Assembly: GCA_902462155.1 (NCBI GenBank)
Contig: CABQAQ010000003.1
Span: forward strand, 124,001-188,000
Length of the DNA stretch: 64,000 nucleotides
Reading direction: 5' to 3'
Origin: an uncultured bacterium
Lineage (GTDB): Bacteria > Cyanobacteriota > Vampirovibrionia > Gastranaerophilales > Gastranaerophilaceae
The notes under the pieces are model-generated. The model was given only the letters and a program-made list of their open reading frames with translations, had not been told where the DNA came from and did not search any database. Made by a program: the position numbers and the translations under genes. Every line of letters begins with the position of its first letter. Position 1 is the first letter of the stretch. This document shows, piece by piece, positions 8,959 through 17,737 of the stretch.

Positions 8959-9939
8959 TTAGCTATTTTGATTTTTATCAATACCAATAATTAATTTAAT
9001 AACAATATGAGCCATTAATAATAAATAAGAATCTAAATTATTATTGCTTGTTCCCATATTAAAATTAGCTTTACTCGGATTAGAATTATTATTTTTTTTA
9101 TTAGAAGTAACATCTTGTTTTATATTTTCAAATTCAACAGAAGTTGTAATATTATTTTTTTTAGCTTCTTCTTTAATTAGCCTACTTAATAATTTTTCAG
9201 GGAAATAGTGAAGGCAAGAAATCAAAATTGAAATTGTACTATTTTTTATTCTGGATAAAACAACTTTTATATTCCCATAATTTTTAGTTGTAATAAGAAT
9301 AACAATGGAGTTTTGTTTATTTACGATTTCATTTTCTTCTTGAAAATTAAGATCTAATTCAAAGTTAGTTTGTTCTCCAAGAGGGAACCAAGGTAAATAA
9401 AGGAGCATAATATTTTTTAAAGCTTGTTGAAGTTGAGTTTCAGCATTTGGAGTAATAGCACTTAGCATAGCTGCAAGTTCTCTAATGGATTCTGTGTGTA
9501 ATAGACCTGCTTTACTATATTGAACAGTTAAATTAAACAATTTAGCTAAAGATTCCTGACCATTAGCTTGGATTGTTTTTATAAAATCAAAAAGATTAAA
9601 TAGTGGATAATTTTTTAAGTTCAGCGTATTAGCAATTAAATTTTGATTAGAAGAAAACAGATTTAATAAAGAAGCATAATCTTGAGGTAGATTAAGTAGA
9701 TTTTTTAAAATAAAAGATTTATCAATACTATCAAAAGATTTTAAAAGTTGTGTATTATTTAAAATATCAATCTGCATAAGCCTATGGACTTGAGTTAACA
9801 ATTGAGAACTTGGTTCTTGAGTCATAGAATTAGCAACAGGTAATTGGAATTTTTGATTTTGAGGGACATTTAATTTTTGATGTATTGAAGATGAATCAAA
9901 ATTTTTATTTATCCCATTATTAAATTTTATATTATTCAT
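8959..9939 (-). CDS. Uncharacterised protein with a FliK-like C-terminal region
   Basis: It has 326 aa, a polar, Gln/Asn/Ser-rich N terminus and a helical middle. The segment at roughly residues 220-280 (ILITTKNYGNIKVVLSRIKN) resembles the conserved C-terminal core of flagellar hook-length control proteins, in which a strand-rich 'GxVxVxL' unit precedes a helix. The start has a strong AGGTGG Shine-Dalgarno. FliK is plausible because the window has motor genes, but flagellar hook genes are not adjacent and the match is by eye only. No signal peptide is seen. Confidence 0.5.
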   Translation of the reverse strand: MNNIKFNNGINKNFDSSSIHQKLNVPQNQKFQLPVANSMTQEPSSQLLTQVHRLMQIDILNNTQLLKSFDSIDKSFILKNLLNLPQDYASLLNLFSSNQNLIANTLNLKNYPLFNLFDFIKTIQANGQESLAKLFNLTVQYSKAGLLHTESIRELAAMLSAITPNAETQLQQALKNIMLLYLPWFPLGEQTNFELDLNFQEENEIVNKQNSIVILITTKNYGNIKVVLSRIKNSTISILISCLHYFPEKLLSRLIKEEAKKNNITTSVEFENIKQDVTSNKKNNNSNPSKANFNMGTSNNNLDSYLLLMAHIVIKLIIGIDKNQNS

Positions 9940-10095
9940 AATTATCCACCTATAGTAAATATTATGTATAAATTTATTATTTTTGCAAATAATTAGTTTA
10001 AAGATAATAAATATAAATTTTTTTTTTAATAAAGACTTTAATTAAATCTAAAAAAAATGTATAATAATAGAAAATAATAAAAAGGAGTAGTATAT

Positions 10096-10383
10096 ATGTC
10101 CGAAATAAATAATTCCAGACCTTTAGATACTTCTTCTAATTTACAAAAAGCAAATAAAGCAAATACAGATGGAGGCGGAGCGAATCCAGGTTATGTTGGT
10201 CGCAGGCATAATCGTAAGCGAAAACGTGAGATAGAAGCTCCTGTAAGTATTTTTGAATATAATGATAAAGAATCTTTATCACATAATGAATTTTCTGAAA
10301 TAAAGAATCTTACATATATTCAAAAACTGGTTATGTTTTTTCACCATACTTTAGAGCGAATAAAGAAAAGTCTTAATTTGTAA
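10096..10383 (+). CDS. Small basic protein of 95 aa, unrecognised
   Basis: It has a clear AAAAGGAG Shine-Dalgarno and an ATG. The N terminus is disordered, with a glycine patch, followed by a very basic block (RRHNRKRKRE, near residues 36-45) and an amphipathic C-terminal helix (IQKLVMFFHHTLERIKKSL). The basic block suggests RNA, DNA or ribosome contact, but no family is recognised. It is convergent with dnaA. Confidence 0.7.
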   Translation: MSEINNSRPLDTSSNLQKANKANTDGGGANPGYVGRRHNRKRKREIEAPVSIFEYNDKESLSHNEFSEIKNLTYIQKLVMFFHHTLERIKKSLNL

Positions 10384-10392
10384 GAATATTAT

Positions 10393-11802
10393 TTATATAA
10401 TTTTATTTCTGATAAATTCGACCTGCTCAAGGAGCTTAGAATTTTTTTTAAGTTCTTCTTTAATTTTTTCATAAGAGTACATAATAGTAGTATGCTTTTT
10501 ATTAAATATTTTAGCAATATCATTAAAGCTTTCTTCATTAATATCTCGAATGAAATAAATAGCAACCTGTCTTGCTAGAGATATTTGTTGTGATCTTAAT
10601 TGACTTAGAATATCTTTAACAGATACATCAAAATAATCAGCAACAATATTTATAATATCTTTATTAGTTTTCTTTTCGGTAATATGATCATAGTTAATAA
10701 TTTTTTTAACGAGTTCAATATTAAGGACATTAATTTCTTGTAATTCAGCATAGGCATTGATTTTATTAAAAGCGCCTTCAAGTTCACGTATATTTTTATT
10801 GTAAACTTCGCTTAAAAAGAAAATAACGTCATTAGGGAATTTAACATCAGTAGTCTGGCATAATCTACAGATAATAGCAGCACGTGTTTCAAGATCCGGT
10901 ACCTGAATATCGGCCATAAGCCCCCATTCAAATCGACTCCGAAGTCGATCTGATAAGTTAGGTATCGCATTAGGTGGTCTATCTGAAGTTAATACAATTT
11001 GTTTACCGGCATTATGCAAAGATTCAAAAGTATTAAAAATTTCTATTTCAGTACGTTCTTTTCCTTCAATAAATTGTATATCATCAATTAATAAGACATC
11101 AACATTCCTGTATTTTTTTCTAAAAAGATTCATTTTATCTTGTTTATCATTAGATTTAAATACAGAATTAATATAATCATTAATAAATTCTTCAGTTTTA
11201 ATATATTTTACCTTAAGATTCTGGTGTTTATGTAAAATATAATGTCCGATGGCTTGCATTAAATGGGTTTTGCCAAGTCCAACACCACCGTATAAAAATA
11301 AAGGATTATATTTTTTTCCCGGATTTTCAGCTACAGCTTTAGAGGCTGCAAAAGCTAATTTAGAATTATCTCCTACAACAAAATTATCGAAATTATATTT
11401 CAGATTAAGGTTACTAGGTGATTGCATTTGTTTTAGATGATCGTATTTTGATTTTTTATCTTGAGTTTCAGAATCGTTATTATTAGAAGGAGATAGTGTA
11501 TTAAATTTATTTTTAGAAGATTTTTTCTTTAGTTTATTTGAAAGTTCTTCACTATAGATTAAATTAACTTTTATATCATTATTATTAAGTTCTTGCGAGA
11601 TAGCATTTTTAAGAACATCATAATAATTTTTTTTAATAATTTGTATAGCCAAGGTATGACCACAAAGTAAATTAAAACCGTTTTCATCGCAAGACTGAGG
11701 AACTAAAGGTAAAATCCAAGGTTCATAAGTAGATTGAGGGATTTTATCTTTTAGATTATCTAATACATTATTCCAAGTGTCATTAAGGTTAAATTCTTGC
11801 AT
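10393..11802 (-). CDS. dnaA: Chromosomal replication initiator protein DnaA
   Basis: This AAA+ protein opens the replication origin. Domain I is at residues 1-85, and a polar linker (Ser, Lys and Asn) runs to about 130. The Walker A GGVGLGKT is at 172-179, and the Walker B (VLLIDDIQF) lies near 235. The C-terminal helix-turn-helix has KKHTTIMYSYEKI. At 469 aa it is complete. It has no Shine-Dalgarno: the ATG lies 7 nt after a -10 box. No dnaN or DnaA-box cluster is adjacent, so the gene does not mark an obvious origin here. Confidence 0.98.
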   Translation of the reverse strand: MQEFNLNDTWNNVLDNLKDKIPQSTYEPWILPLVPQSCDENGFNLLCGHTLAIQIIKKNYYDVLKNAISQELNNNDIKVNLIYSEELSNKLKKKSSKNKFNTLSPSNNNDSETQDKKSKYDHLKQMQSPSNLNLKYNFDNFVVGDNSKLAFAASKAVAENPGKKYNPLFLYGGVGLGKTHLMQAIGHYILHKHQNLKVKYIKTEEFINDYINSVFKSNDKQDKMNLFRKKYRNVDVLLIDDIQFIEGKERTEIEIFNTFESLHNAGKQIVLTSDRPPNAIPNLSDRLRSRFEWGLMADIQVPDLETRAAIICRLCQTTDVKFPNDVIFFLSEVYNKNIRELEGAFNKINAYAELQEINVLNIELVKKIINYDHITEKKTNKDIINIVADYFDVSVKDILSQLRSQQISLARQVAIYFIRDINEESFNDIAKIFNKKHTTIMYSYEKIKEELKKNSKLLEQVEFIRNKII

Positions 11803-11838
11803 AGAATTTATTTTACAACAAAGAAAGATGTATTACAA
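11803..11838 (-). promoter_or_regulatory. dnaA promoter, leaderless type
   Basis: Reading the minus strand: TTGTAA (11838-11833), a 17-nt spacer, TAAAAT (11815-11810), seven bases, then the dnaA ATG. It lies just beyond the terminator of the small RNA, so dnaA does not depend on read-through. Confidence 0.65.
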
Positions 11839-11849
11839 AATTAAAAACG

Positions 11850-11924
11850 AAAAAAAAGCCACCTTTATTATATTTTAGGTGGCACTAGACTTGGGGAGGA
11901 GGTTGTGGGTTATTACCCACATTA
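11850..11924 (-). ncRNA. Probable small RNA: hairpin, CU-rich single strand, terminator
   Basis: On the minus strand there is a 7-bp hairpin (11904-11910 with 11915-11921, 4-nt loop). An unpaired stretch of about 20 nt containing CCUCCUCCCC follows. Last comes an intrinsic terminator: GCCACCT/AGGTGGC stem (11877-11883 with 11858-11864) and eight T residues. A TAAAAT box (minus strand, just beyond 11921) would start an RNA of roughly 70 nt at the first hairpin. The layout resembles cyanobacterial Yfr1, which has two stem-loops flanking an unpaired CUCCUC core. The CU-rich core is complementary to Shine-Dalgarno sequences. It ends before the dnaA promoter, so it appears independent of dnaA. Confidence 0.55.
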
Positions 11925-12525
11925 TTTTAGATCGGATAAATATTTTTATTATTTAATTTTTTTAAATAAGATCATCTAAATGGATTATAAAGTGAAAATT
12001 TAATTTAGGGCTAAAATATAGATATATAAATAAACGAGCTTAAAAAATTATCTTTTTTTTTAGACACTTGAATTTTATTTAATCCTTATTGAGTTTTATG
12101 AATATTGTTTCAAATAATGTAGTAAAAAGGTACTTATATATAAATTTTGATCAAATATGTTTAAAAAATAGTTATAATTCTATTTTGAATATATACTGTA
12201 TAAGTAGTTAAATCCAAACCCAAAAGTTTTAGAAGAAAAGATGATTGTTTTAAACTTTTAATTTACAAAAATTCTGGTTGAATAAAATTTATCTAAAAAA
12301 TTAACGAATAAAATTTGTTGATGAACTTGAGTAAACCTCGAAAAACAAGGAAAAATTCCATTAATTTTTAATAAAATAATTGTATTGATAGATAAAGATT
12401 TTAAAAAGTAATTGACGACAGGATTTTGATTTGTAATCTTAGCGTATGCAAGACCAAAAAATAAGTTTAAAGTAAGAAGTTTATAAAGTTTTAATGTAAG
12501 ATTATATTAAATACCTAAAAAGGAT
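11925..12525. other. AT-rich intergenic region between dnaA and ffh
   Basis: No gene or structured RNA is evident. I looked for DnaA boxes (TTATNCACA and close variants) on both strands and found no cluster, so an origin is not supported. A weak TTGACG (12412) with TAATCT (12434) could be a further ffh-side promoter. The sequence TTCTGGTTGAATAAA (12272-12286) recurs at 28773-28787. A second minus-strand TATAAT lies at 11989-11984. Confidence 0.5.
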
Positions 12526-12526
12526 C

Positions 12527-12565
12527 TTGTTAATTAGATTGGTTTTATCGTATAATATAAGTATT
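12527..12565 (+). promoter_or_regulatory. ffh promoter
   Basis: TTGTTA (12527-12532), 18 nt, TATAAT (12551-12556), then nine bases to the ATG at 12566. No Shine-Dalgarno is present, so the transcript is leaderless or nearly so. Confidence 0.6.
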
Positions 12566-13927
12566 ATGTTTGAAAATCTATCTGAAAAATTACAAGAAAT
12601 TATACAAAAGACTTCTGGTAATGCTGTATTAACAGAAGAAAATATGGATGAAACTTTAAGAGAAATAAGGCGATCACTTTTAAGTGCGGATGTTAATTTA
12701 AAAGTAGTAAAATCATTTATAACCTCAATAAAAGATAGAGCAGTAGGTGAAAAAGTTTTATTATCAGTAAATCCATCACAACAATTAGTAAAGATAGTAA
12801 ATGATGAATTAACCTCAATTTTAGGGAAAACAAACACTCCTTTAAATTTAGACTCAAAGCCATCAGTGATTATGATGTTAGGTTTACAAGGCTCAGGAAA
12901 AACAACAACAAGTGCAAAGTTAGCATTGAAACTAAAAAGAGAAGGTAAAAAAGTATTACTTGTAGCTTGTGATGTATATCGTCCTGCAGCTATAGACCAA
13001 TTAAAAGCATTAGGGAAACAGATAGATGTAGATGTATTTTCTATAGATGATTCCAAAGATGTAATAAAAATAGTAGAAGAAGCTATAAAAGTAGCAAAAT
13101 TAGAGAATTATTCTGTAGTAATACTTGACACAGCGGGAAGATTGCAGATCGATAACGAAATGATGTCAGAATTATTACTTATAGATAAATTGTATAAAAT
13201 ACAAGAGAAATTGTTAGTTGTTGATTCGATGACAGGGCAGGAAGCTGTAAATGTAGTACTTGATTTTGATGCCCAATTAGGAATAACAGGAACGGTTCTT
13301 ACGAAATTAGATGGGGATACTCGTGGTGGAGCGGCGTTAAGTGTTGTATATTGTTCCGGAAAACCTATAAAATTAACAGGAATTGGAGAAAAAACAGACG
13401 ATTTAAAAGAATTTTATCCTGATAGGATGGCTTCTCGTATTTTAGGTATGGGAGATATTGTATCTTTAGTAGAAAAGGCACAAGAAGTATTCAATGAGAA
13501 GGAAGCAAAAGAATTAGAAAAAAAGATAAAAAAAGCTGAGTTTTCATTTAATGACTTCTTGAAGATAAAAAAGCAAATGCAAAGTTTTGGATCTATAGGG
13601 AATTTGCTATCGATGCTTCCAATACCAAATTTAAATAGCGAGATGAAGGATTTGATATCTCACGAAAGTGAAAAACAATTTAAAAAAATCGAAACATTTA
13701 TTAATTCTATGACAAAAGAAGAGAGAGAAAATCCAGATATAATAAATACCTCAAGGAAGAGGCGTATAGCAAAAGGTTGTGGTTTACCGATGCAAGAAGT
13801 TAATACGTTTATTTCTCAATTTGAGCAGATGAGAAAGATGATGAAGGGTGTATCAGGATTATCAAATAAGATGAAAAAAAATAAAGGGAAATTTCATCCA
13901 AATCTTATGAAAAGATATTTTAAATAA
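12566..13927 (+). CDS. ffh: Signal recognition particle protein Ffh (SRP54)
   Basis: This GTPase binds signal peptides and SRP RNA and delivers ribosomes to the membrane. The N-domain (LREIRRSLLSADVN) is followed by G1 GLQGSGKTT (106-114), the DVYRPAAIDQL and DTAGRLQ motifs, TKLDGDTRGGA and the M domain ending FHPNLMKRYFK. The frame is open from a TTG at 12527, but that would translate the promoter. MFENLSEKLQ at 12566 is the family start, giving 453 aa. No 4.5S-type RNA gene was recognised nearby. Confidence 0.97.
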   Translation: MFENLSEKLQEIIQKTSGNAVLTEENMDETLREIRRSLLSADVNLKVVKSFITSIKDRAVGEKVLLSVNPSQQLVKIVNDELTSILGKTNTPLNLDSKPSVIMMLGLQGSGKTTTSAKLALKLKREGKKVLLVACDVYRPAAIDQLKALGKQIDVDVFSIDDSKDVIKIVEEAIKVAKLENYSVVILDTAGRLQIDNEMMSELLLIDKLYKIQEKLLVVDSMTGQEAVNVVLDFDAQLGITGTVLTKLDGDTRGGAALSVVYCSGKPIKLTGIGEKTDDLKEFYPDRMASRILGMGDIVSLVEKAQEVFNEKEAKELEKKIKKAEFSFNDFLKIKKQMQSFGSIGNLLSMLPIPNLNSEMKDLISHESEKQFKKIETFINSMTKEERENPDIINTSRKRRIAKGCGLPMQEVNTFISQFEQMRKMMKGVSGLSNKMKKNKGKFHPNLMKRYFK

Positions 13928-14069
13928 CACGAGTATAATGCTTAAGTAAGCCAAGTATATAAAGTAATATATTAAAATGGGTTATTAGTTTTTCTGGTAA
14001 TTCATTTTTTATTATGAATTTTTGGTATGTTAATATTTAGTTATAAAAAATAGATATAATATATTTAGT

Positions 14070-14083
14070 GTGAATTTTATCAC
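14070..14083 (+). promoter_or_regulatory. Rex-type operator 1 upstream of adhE
   Basis: GTGA-ATTTTA-TCAC is an exact GTGA-N6-TCAC palindrome, the core spacing of Rex sites (TTGTGA-N6-TCACAA). A TATAAT at 14055-14060 puts the transcription start about at the operator, so bound Rex would block initiation. The gene for Rex itself lies just after adhE. Confidence 0.65.
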
Positions 14084-14123
14084 GCAAGAATATTGTTTTA
14101 AAATTTTATAAAAGGGAAGTAAG

Positions 14124-14183
14124 ATGTTGGAGAAAAAGATATATAATTATAAACAATCAAAAGCGTTTATGTGTATGTGGTAA
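14124..14183 (+). CDS. Possible 19-aa leader peptide in the adhE 5' region
   Basis: An ATG preceded by AAAGGGAAG opens a 19-codon frame (MLEKKIYNYKQSKAFMCMW) ended by TAA. It lies between the two Rex-like operators, so only transcripts from the upstream promoter carry it. The end MCMW is rich in rare residues, which could allow translation-based control, but no attenuator hairpin was recognised. Confidence 0.3.
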   Translation: MLEKKIYNYKQSKAFMCMW

Positions 14184-14258
14184 ATAGAAATGGGGATATA
14201 AAAGTCTGAGGAATATAGGAGAAAATATAAAGAAAATGTAAAATTGTAATAAAGACAC

Positions 14259-14308
14259 TTGCAAAAAAAATATAAAAGTAATATACTAAAATTAGTGAAA
14301 TGAATCAC
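14259..14308 (+). promoter_or_regulatory. adhE proximal promoter with Rex-type operator 2
   Basis: TTGCAA (14259-14264), 17 nt, TATACT (14282-14287). The second GTGA-AATGAA-TCAC palindrome spans 14295-14308, starting about at +1. The geometry is the same as at the first operator, which argues against chance. Confidence 0.65.
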
Positions 14309-14330
14309 GATATAAAATGGAGGTAATAAA

Positions 14331-16982
14331 ATGGTAAATGAAGTAAAAAAGAAAAATTCAAAGCCAGAAGAAGAACAAAAAAAAGAAGTTGAAGTGAAAG
14401 CAGTAATGACGTCAGACGATTTAGAAGCACTTATATCAAGAGTAAAAAAAGCTCAAGAAGTGTATGCAACATATAGTCAAGAAGCTGTAGATAAAATATT
14501 TAAAGCCGCAGCAAGAGCAGCAAATATGGCAAGAATACCTTTAGCAAAAATGGCGGTAGAAGAAACAGGAATGGGTATAGTAGAAGATAAAGTGATAAAG
14601 AATCATTTTGCATCTGAATATATCTATAATAAACATAAAGCAGCAAAAACTTGTGGAGTAATATCAGAAGATAAAGCGAATGGAACAAAAATAGTAGCAG
14701 AGCCATTAGGAGTTTTAGCAGGTATAGTACCTACAACAAACCCTACATCTACAGCTATTTTTAAATCATTAATAGCCCTAAAAACAAGAAATGCAATAAT
14801 ATTTTCACCACATCCAAGAGCTAAAAAATCTACAATAGCAGCAGCAAAAATAGTTTTAGATGCAGCAGTAAAAGCTGGGGCACCTAAAGATATTATTGGT
14901 TGGATAGAAACTCCAACAGTAGAATTGTCAAATCAGTTGATGAAACACGATCATATAGATGCAATATTAGCAACAGGTGGTCCTGGAATGGTGAAAGCAG
15001 CTTATTCGAGTGGTAAGCCGGCATTAGGAGTAGGTGCAGGTAACACTCCGGCTGTAATTGATGAAACAGCTGATATTAAAATGGCAGTATCTTCAATATT
15101 GATGTCAAAAACATTTGATAATGGTGTTATATGTGCATCAGAACAATCAGTTATAGCAGTAAAAGATGTTTATGATCAAGTAAAAGAAGAACTAAAATAT
15201 CGTGGAGCACATATTTTAAGTCCGGAAGATAAAGAAAAAGTAGGAAAAACTGTTATTATAAATAATGCGGTAAATGCCAAAATAGTAGGTCAAAGTGCAT
15301 ATAATATAGCTAAACTTGCAGGTATTAATGTAGACGAAAAAGCGAAAGTCCTAGTTGGTGAAGTAAGCGATATAAGTCTAAGTGAAGAATTTGCTCACGA
15401 AAAATTATCACCGGTTTTAGCATTGTATAAAGCAGAAAATTTCCAAGAAGCTGTGAAAATGGCCTATGAACTTGTAGAACTAGGTGGAGCAGGTCATACA
15501 TCTGTTTTGTATACAGATGAGCGTAAGCAAGATAGAATAAAGGAATTTGGTAAAAAATTACATACAGGTCGTATATTGATTAATTGTCCGGCAGCACAAG
15601 GTGCTATAGGAGATTTATATAACTTTAGGTTAGAACCATCATTAACCTTAGGTTGTGGATCTTGGGGCGGTAATGCTGTAAGTGAAAACGTAGGAGTTAA
15701 GCATTTATTGAACTATAAAACAGTTGCTGAAAGGAGAGAAAATATGCTTTGGTTTAAAGTTCCACCAAAAGTTTACTTTAAACGTGGTGCTACTGATTTA
15801 GCTTTACGTGAATTAAACGGTAAAAAGCGCGCATTTATTGTTACTGATAGATATTTATTTAATTCAGGAACTGTTTATAATGTAACAAATGTTCTAGAAG
15901 ATATTGGTATTGATTATCAAATATTCTTTGATGTAAAACCGGATCCTACATTATCAACAATTAATGAAGCTTTAAGTATGGTAAAAACTTATGAACCTGA
16001 TGTAATTATAGCATTAGGTGGAGGTTCACCTATCGATGCTGCTAAATTATTATGGTTATTGTATGAACAACCTGATACTAATTTTGAAGATATATCTATT
16101 AGATTCATGGATATAAGAAAACGTATCTGTTCAATACCTCAATTAGGCGAAAAAGCTCAGTTAGTAGCTATCCCAACAACATCAGGAACAGGATCAGAAG
16201 TTACTCCATTCTCTATTATTACAGATGATCAAACTCATGTTAAATATGCAATAGCTGATTATGCTTTAACACCAAGTATGGCAATTATCGATCCTAATTT
16301 TGTAGATTCTATGCCAAAAGGTTTATGCGCAGCTTCTGGTATTGATGCTCTTGTTCACGCTATTGAAGCTTATGTAAGTATTCTAGCTACAAACTTTACT
16401 AATTCTAATTCTTTAGAAGCTATTAAATTAGTATTTAGATATTTACCACGTTCATATAATGGAGGAAAAGATGATCCTCAAGCTCGTGAAAAAATGCATT
16501 ATGCATCTACTATAGCAGGTATGGCTTTTGCAAACGCATTCTTAGGCCTTTGCCACTCTATGGCTCATAAATTAGGTGCTGCATTTAATATACCTCACGG
16601 TTTAGCTAATGCTCTATTAATTAGCCAAGTAATTAAATTTAATGCAACAGATTGCCCTGTAAAACAAGGTACTTTCCCTCAATATAAATTCCCTAATGCT
16701 AAAGCTAAGTATGGTCAAATAGCAGACGAGTTAGGCTTAGGTGGAAATAATGATGATGAAAAAGTTCAATTGTTAATAGATGCAATAGAAAACTTAAAAA
16801 CTCAATTATCAATACCAAAATCTATAAAAGAATATGGTATAAATGAAGATGATTTCTTCAATAAATTAGATGAAATAGTAGAATTAGCATTTGATGACCA
16901 ATGTACAGGTGCTAACCCTGCTTATCCGTTAATGAAAGAAATTAAAGAGCTTTATATTAAAGCTTATAATGGAGAAATATAA
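14331..16982 (+). CDS. adhE: Bifunctional acetaldehyde-CoA/alcohol dehydrogenase
   Basis: It reduces acetyl-CoA to acetaldehyde and then to ethanol, re-oxidising two NADH. An aldehyde dehydrogenase domain covers about residues 30-470, with catalytic Cys268 (GVICASEQS). An iron-dependent alcohol dehydrogenase domain covers about 480-880 (GGGSPIDAAKLLW; metal-binding His in LCHSMAHKLG and NIPHGLANAL). Its 883 aa are full length. There is a strong GGAGGT ribosome site. The short Lys/Glu-rich N-terminal extension (residues 3-22) is unusual. Two Rex-like operators and the adjacent rex gene point to NADH-responsive control. Confidence 0.97.
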   Translation: MVNEVKKKNSKPEEEQKKEVEVKAVMTSDDLEALISRVKKAQEVYATYSQEAVDKIFKAAARAANMARIPLAKMAVEETGMGIVEDKVIKNHFASEYIYNKHKAAKTCGVISEDKANGTKIVAEPLGVLAGIVPTTNPTSTAIFKSLIALKTRNAIIFSPHPRAKKSTIAAAKIVLDAAVKAGAPKDIIGWIETPTVELSNQLMKHDHIDAILATGGPGMVKAAYSSGKPALGVGAGNTPAVIDETADIKMAVSSILMSKTFDNGVICASEQSVIAVKDVYDQVKEELKYRGAHILSPEDKEKVGKTVIINNAVNAKIVGQSAYNIAKLAGINVDEKAKVLVGEVSDISLSEEFAHEKLSPVLALYKAENFQEAVKMAYELVELGGAGHTSVLYTDERKQDRIKEFGKKLHTGRILINCPAAQGAIGDLYNFRLEPSLTLGCGSWGGNAVSENVGVKHLLNYKTVAERRENMLWFKVPPKVYFKRGATDLALRELNGKKRAFIVTDRYLFNSGTVYNVTNVLEDIGIDYQIFFDVKPDPTLSTINEALSMVKTYEPDVIIALGGGSPIDAAKLLWLLYEQPDTNFEDISIRFMDIRKRICSIPQLGEKAQLVAIPTTSGTGSEVTPFSIITDDQTHVKYAIADYALTPSMAIIDPNFVDSMPKGLCAASGIDALVHAIEAYVSILATNFTNSNSLEAIKLVFRYLPRSYNGGKDDPQAREKMHYASTIAGMAFANAFLGLCHSMAHKLGAAFNIPHGLANALLISQVIKFNATDCPVKQGTFPQYKFPNAKAKYGQIADELGLGGNNDDEKVQLLIDAIENLKTQLSIPKSIKEYGINEDDFFNKLDEIVELAFDDQCTGANPAYPLMKEIKELYIKAYNGEI

Positions 16983-16999
16983 ACCTTTTTTCTTTCTAT

Positions 17000-17038
17000 G
17001 AGGTTAGGTTATATATTTTATAACCTACCTCTTTTTTT
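17000..17038 (+). terminator. adhE terminator
   Basis: The GAGG(T)TAGGTTATA arm at 17000-17013 pairs with TATAACCTACCTC at 17019-17031, with one bulged T, and is followed by a run of seven T. It separates adhE from rex, so rex probably has its own promoter. Confidence 0.85.
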
Positions 17039-17073
17039 AATTTATTTATTTATTATAGTATTGGAAAGTTTGT

Positions 17074-17703
17074 ATGAATAATAGACAATTATCTGAAAAA
17101 GTTATTAATAGACTAACGTTGTATCATTGTATACTTTCTGAATATGTTGCAAGAGGTATTGAATTTATATCAAGTCCACAGATAGCAGGGTTGTTAAAAA
17201 TTGATGATTCACAGGTAAGAAAAGATATAAGTCTATTAAACAATGTAGGTAAATGCAGAGTAGGTTATAGTGCGTATGATCTAAAGCAGTCTATAGAAAA
17301 GACGTTAGGGTTTGAAAAACCAAAAGAGGCTTTTATTATAGGAGCTGGTAATTTAGGGTTAGCATTAGCTAAGTATGATAACTTTGCTAATTATGGATTA
17401 AATGTTCTGGCTTTATTTGATAATGATCCTTTAAAAATAGGTATGACAGTAAATGATAAACAGATATTTCATATAGCAAAATTATCAGATTTAACAAAAA
17501 GGTTGAATATAAAAATAGCTATTTTGACTGTTCCAAAATCCACAGCTCAAGTTACAGCGGAGTATTTAGTTGAAAGTAATATTAAATATATTTGGAATTT
17601 TACTCCAACTGTTTTAAATTTGCCGGATAATATTCAGGTATGGAATGAAAATTTGATGGGGAATTTTTTACAATTTACATATAATATTCATATTCCAGAT
17701 TAA
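17074..17703 (+). CDS. rex: Redox-sensing transcriptional repressor Rex
   Basis: Rex represses fermentation genes when NADH is low and releases DNA when NADH binds. A winged helix covers residues 1-80 (SSPQIAGLLKIDDSQVRKDI), and a Rossmann NAD(H) fold follows, with GAGNLG at 90-95 and DNDP near 125. Its 209 aa are typical. GGAAAG precedes the ATG. It sits directly after adhE, its likely main target, which has two GTGA-N6-TCAC sites. I did not see such a site in front of rex itself. Confidence 0.96.
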   Translation: MNNRQLSEKVINRLTLYHCILSEYVARGIEFISSPQIAGLLKIDDSQVRKDISLLNNVGKCRVGYSAYDLKQSIEKTLGFEKPKEAFIIGAGNLGLALAKYDNFANYGLNVLALFDNDPLKIGMTVNDKQIFHIAKLSDLTKRLNIKIAILTVPKSTAQVTAEYLVESNIKYIWNFTPTVLNLPDNIQVWNENLMGNFLQFTYNIHIPD

Positions 17704-17737
17704 TTTACTCTTAGATTATTTTTTGAATCTTGTAATA

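Larger units (their letters stand above)
13928..14330 (+). promoter_or_regulatory. adhE regulatory region
   Basis: The 403-bp gap holds a weak AT hairpin (13999-14005 with 14014-14020) that may end ffh, two promoters each with a Rex-like operator over the expected start site, and a short Shine-Dalgarno-preceded reading frame (14124-14183). The adhE Shine-Dalgarno GGAGGT sits just before the ATG. The layout implies redox control of fermentation. Confidence 0.6.

Noticed and set aside
11803..12565. Origin of replication between dnaA and ffh
   Set aside because: The gap is AT-rich and beside dnaA, but no cluster of DnaA boxes was found on either strand and dnaN or other origin genes are absent.
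12502..13056. 184-codon frame antisense to ffh
   Set aside because: It overlaps the conserved GTPase domain of ffh and has no ribosome site; its composition mirrors the sense codons.
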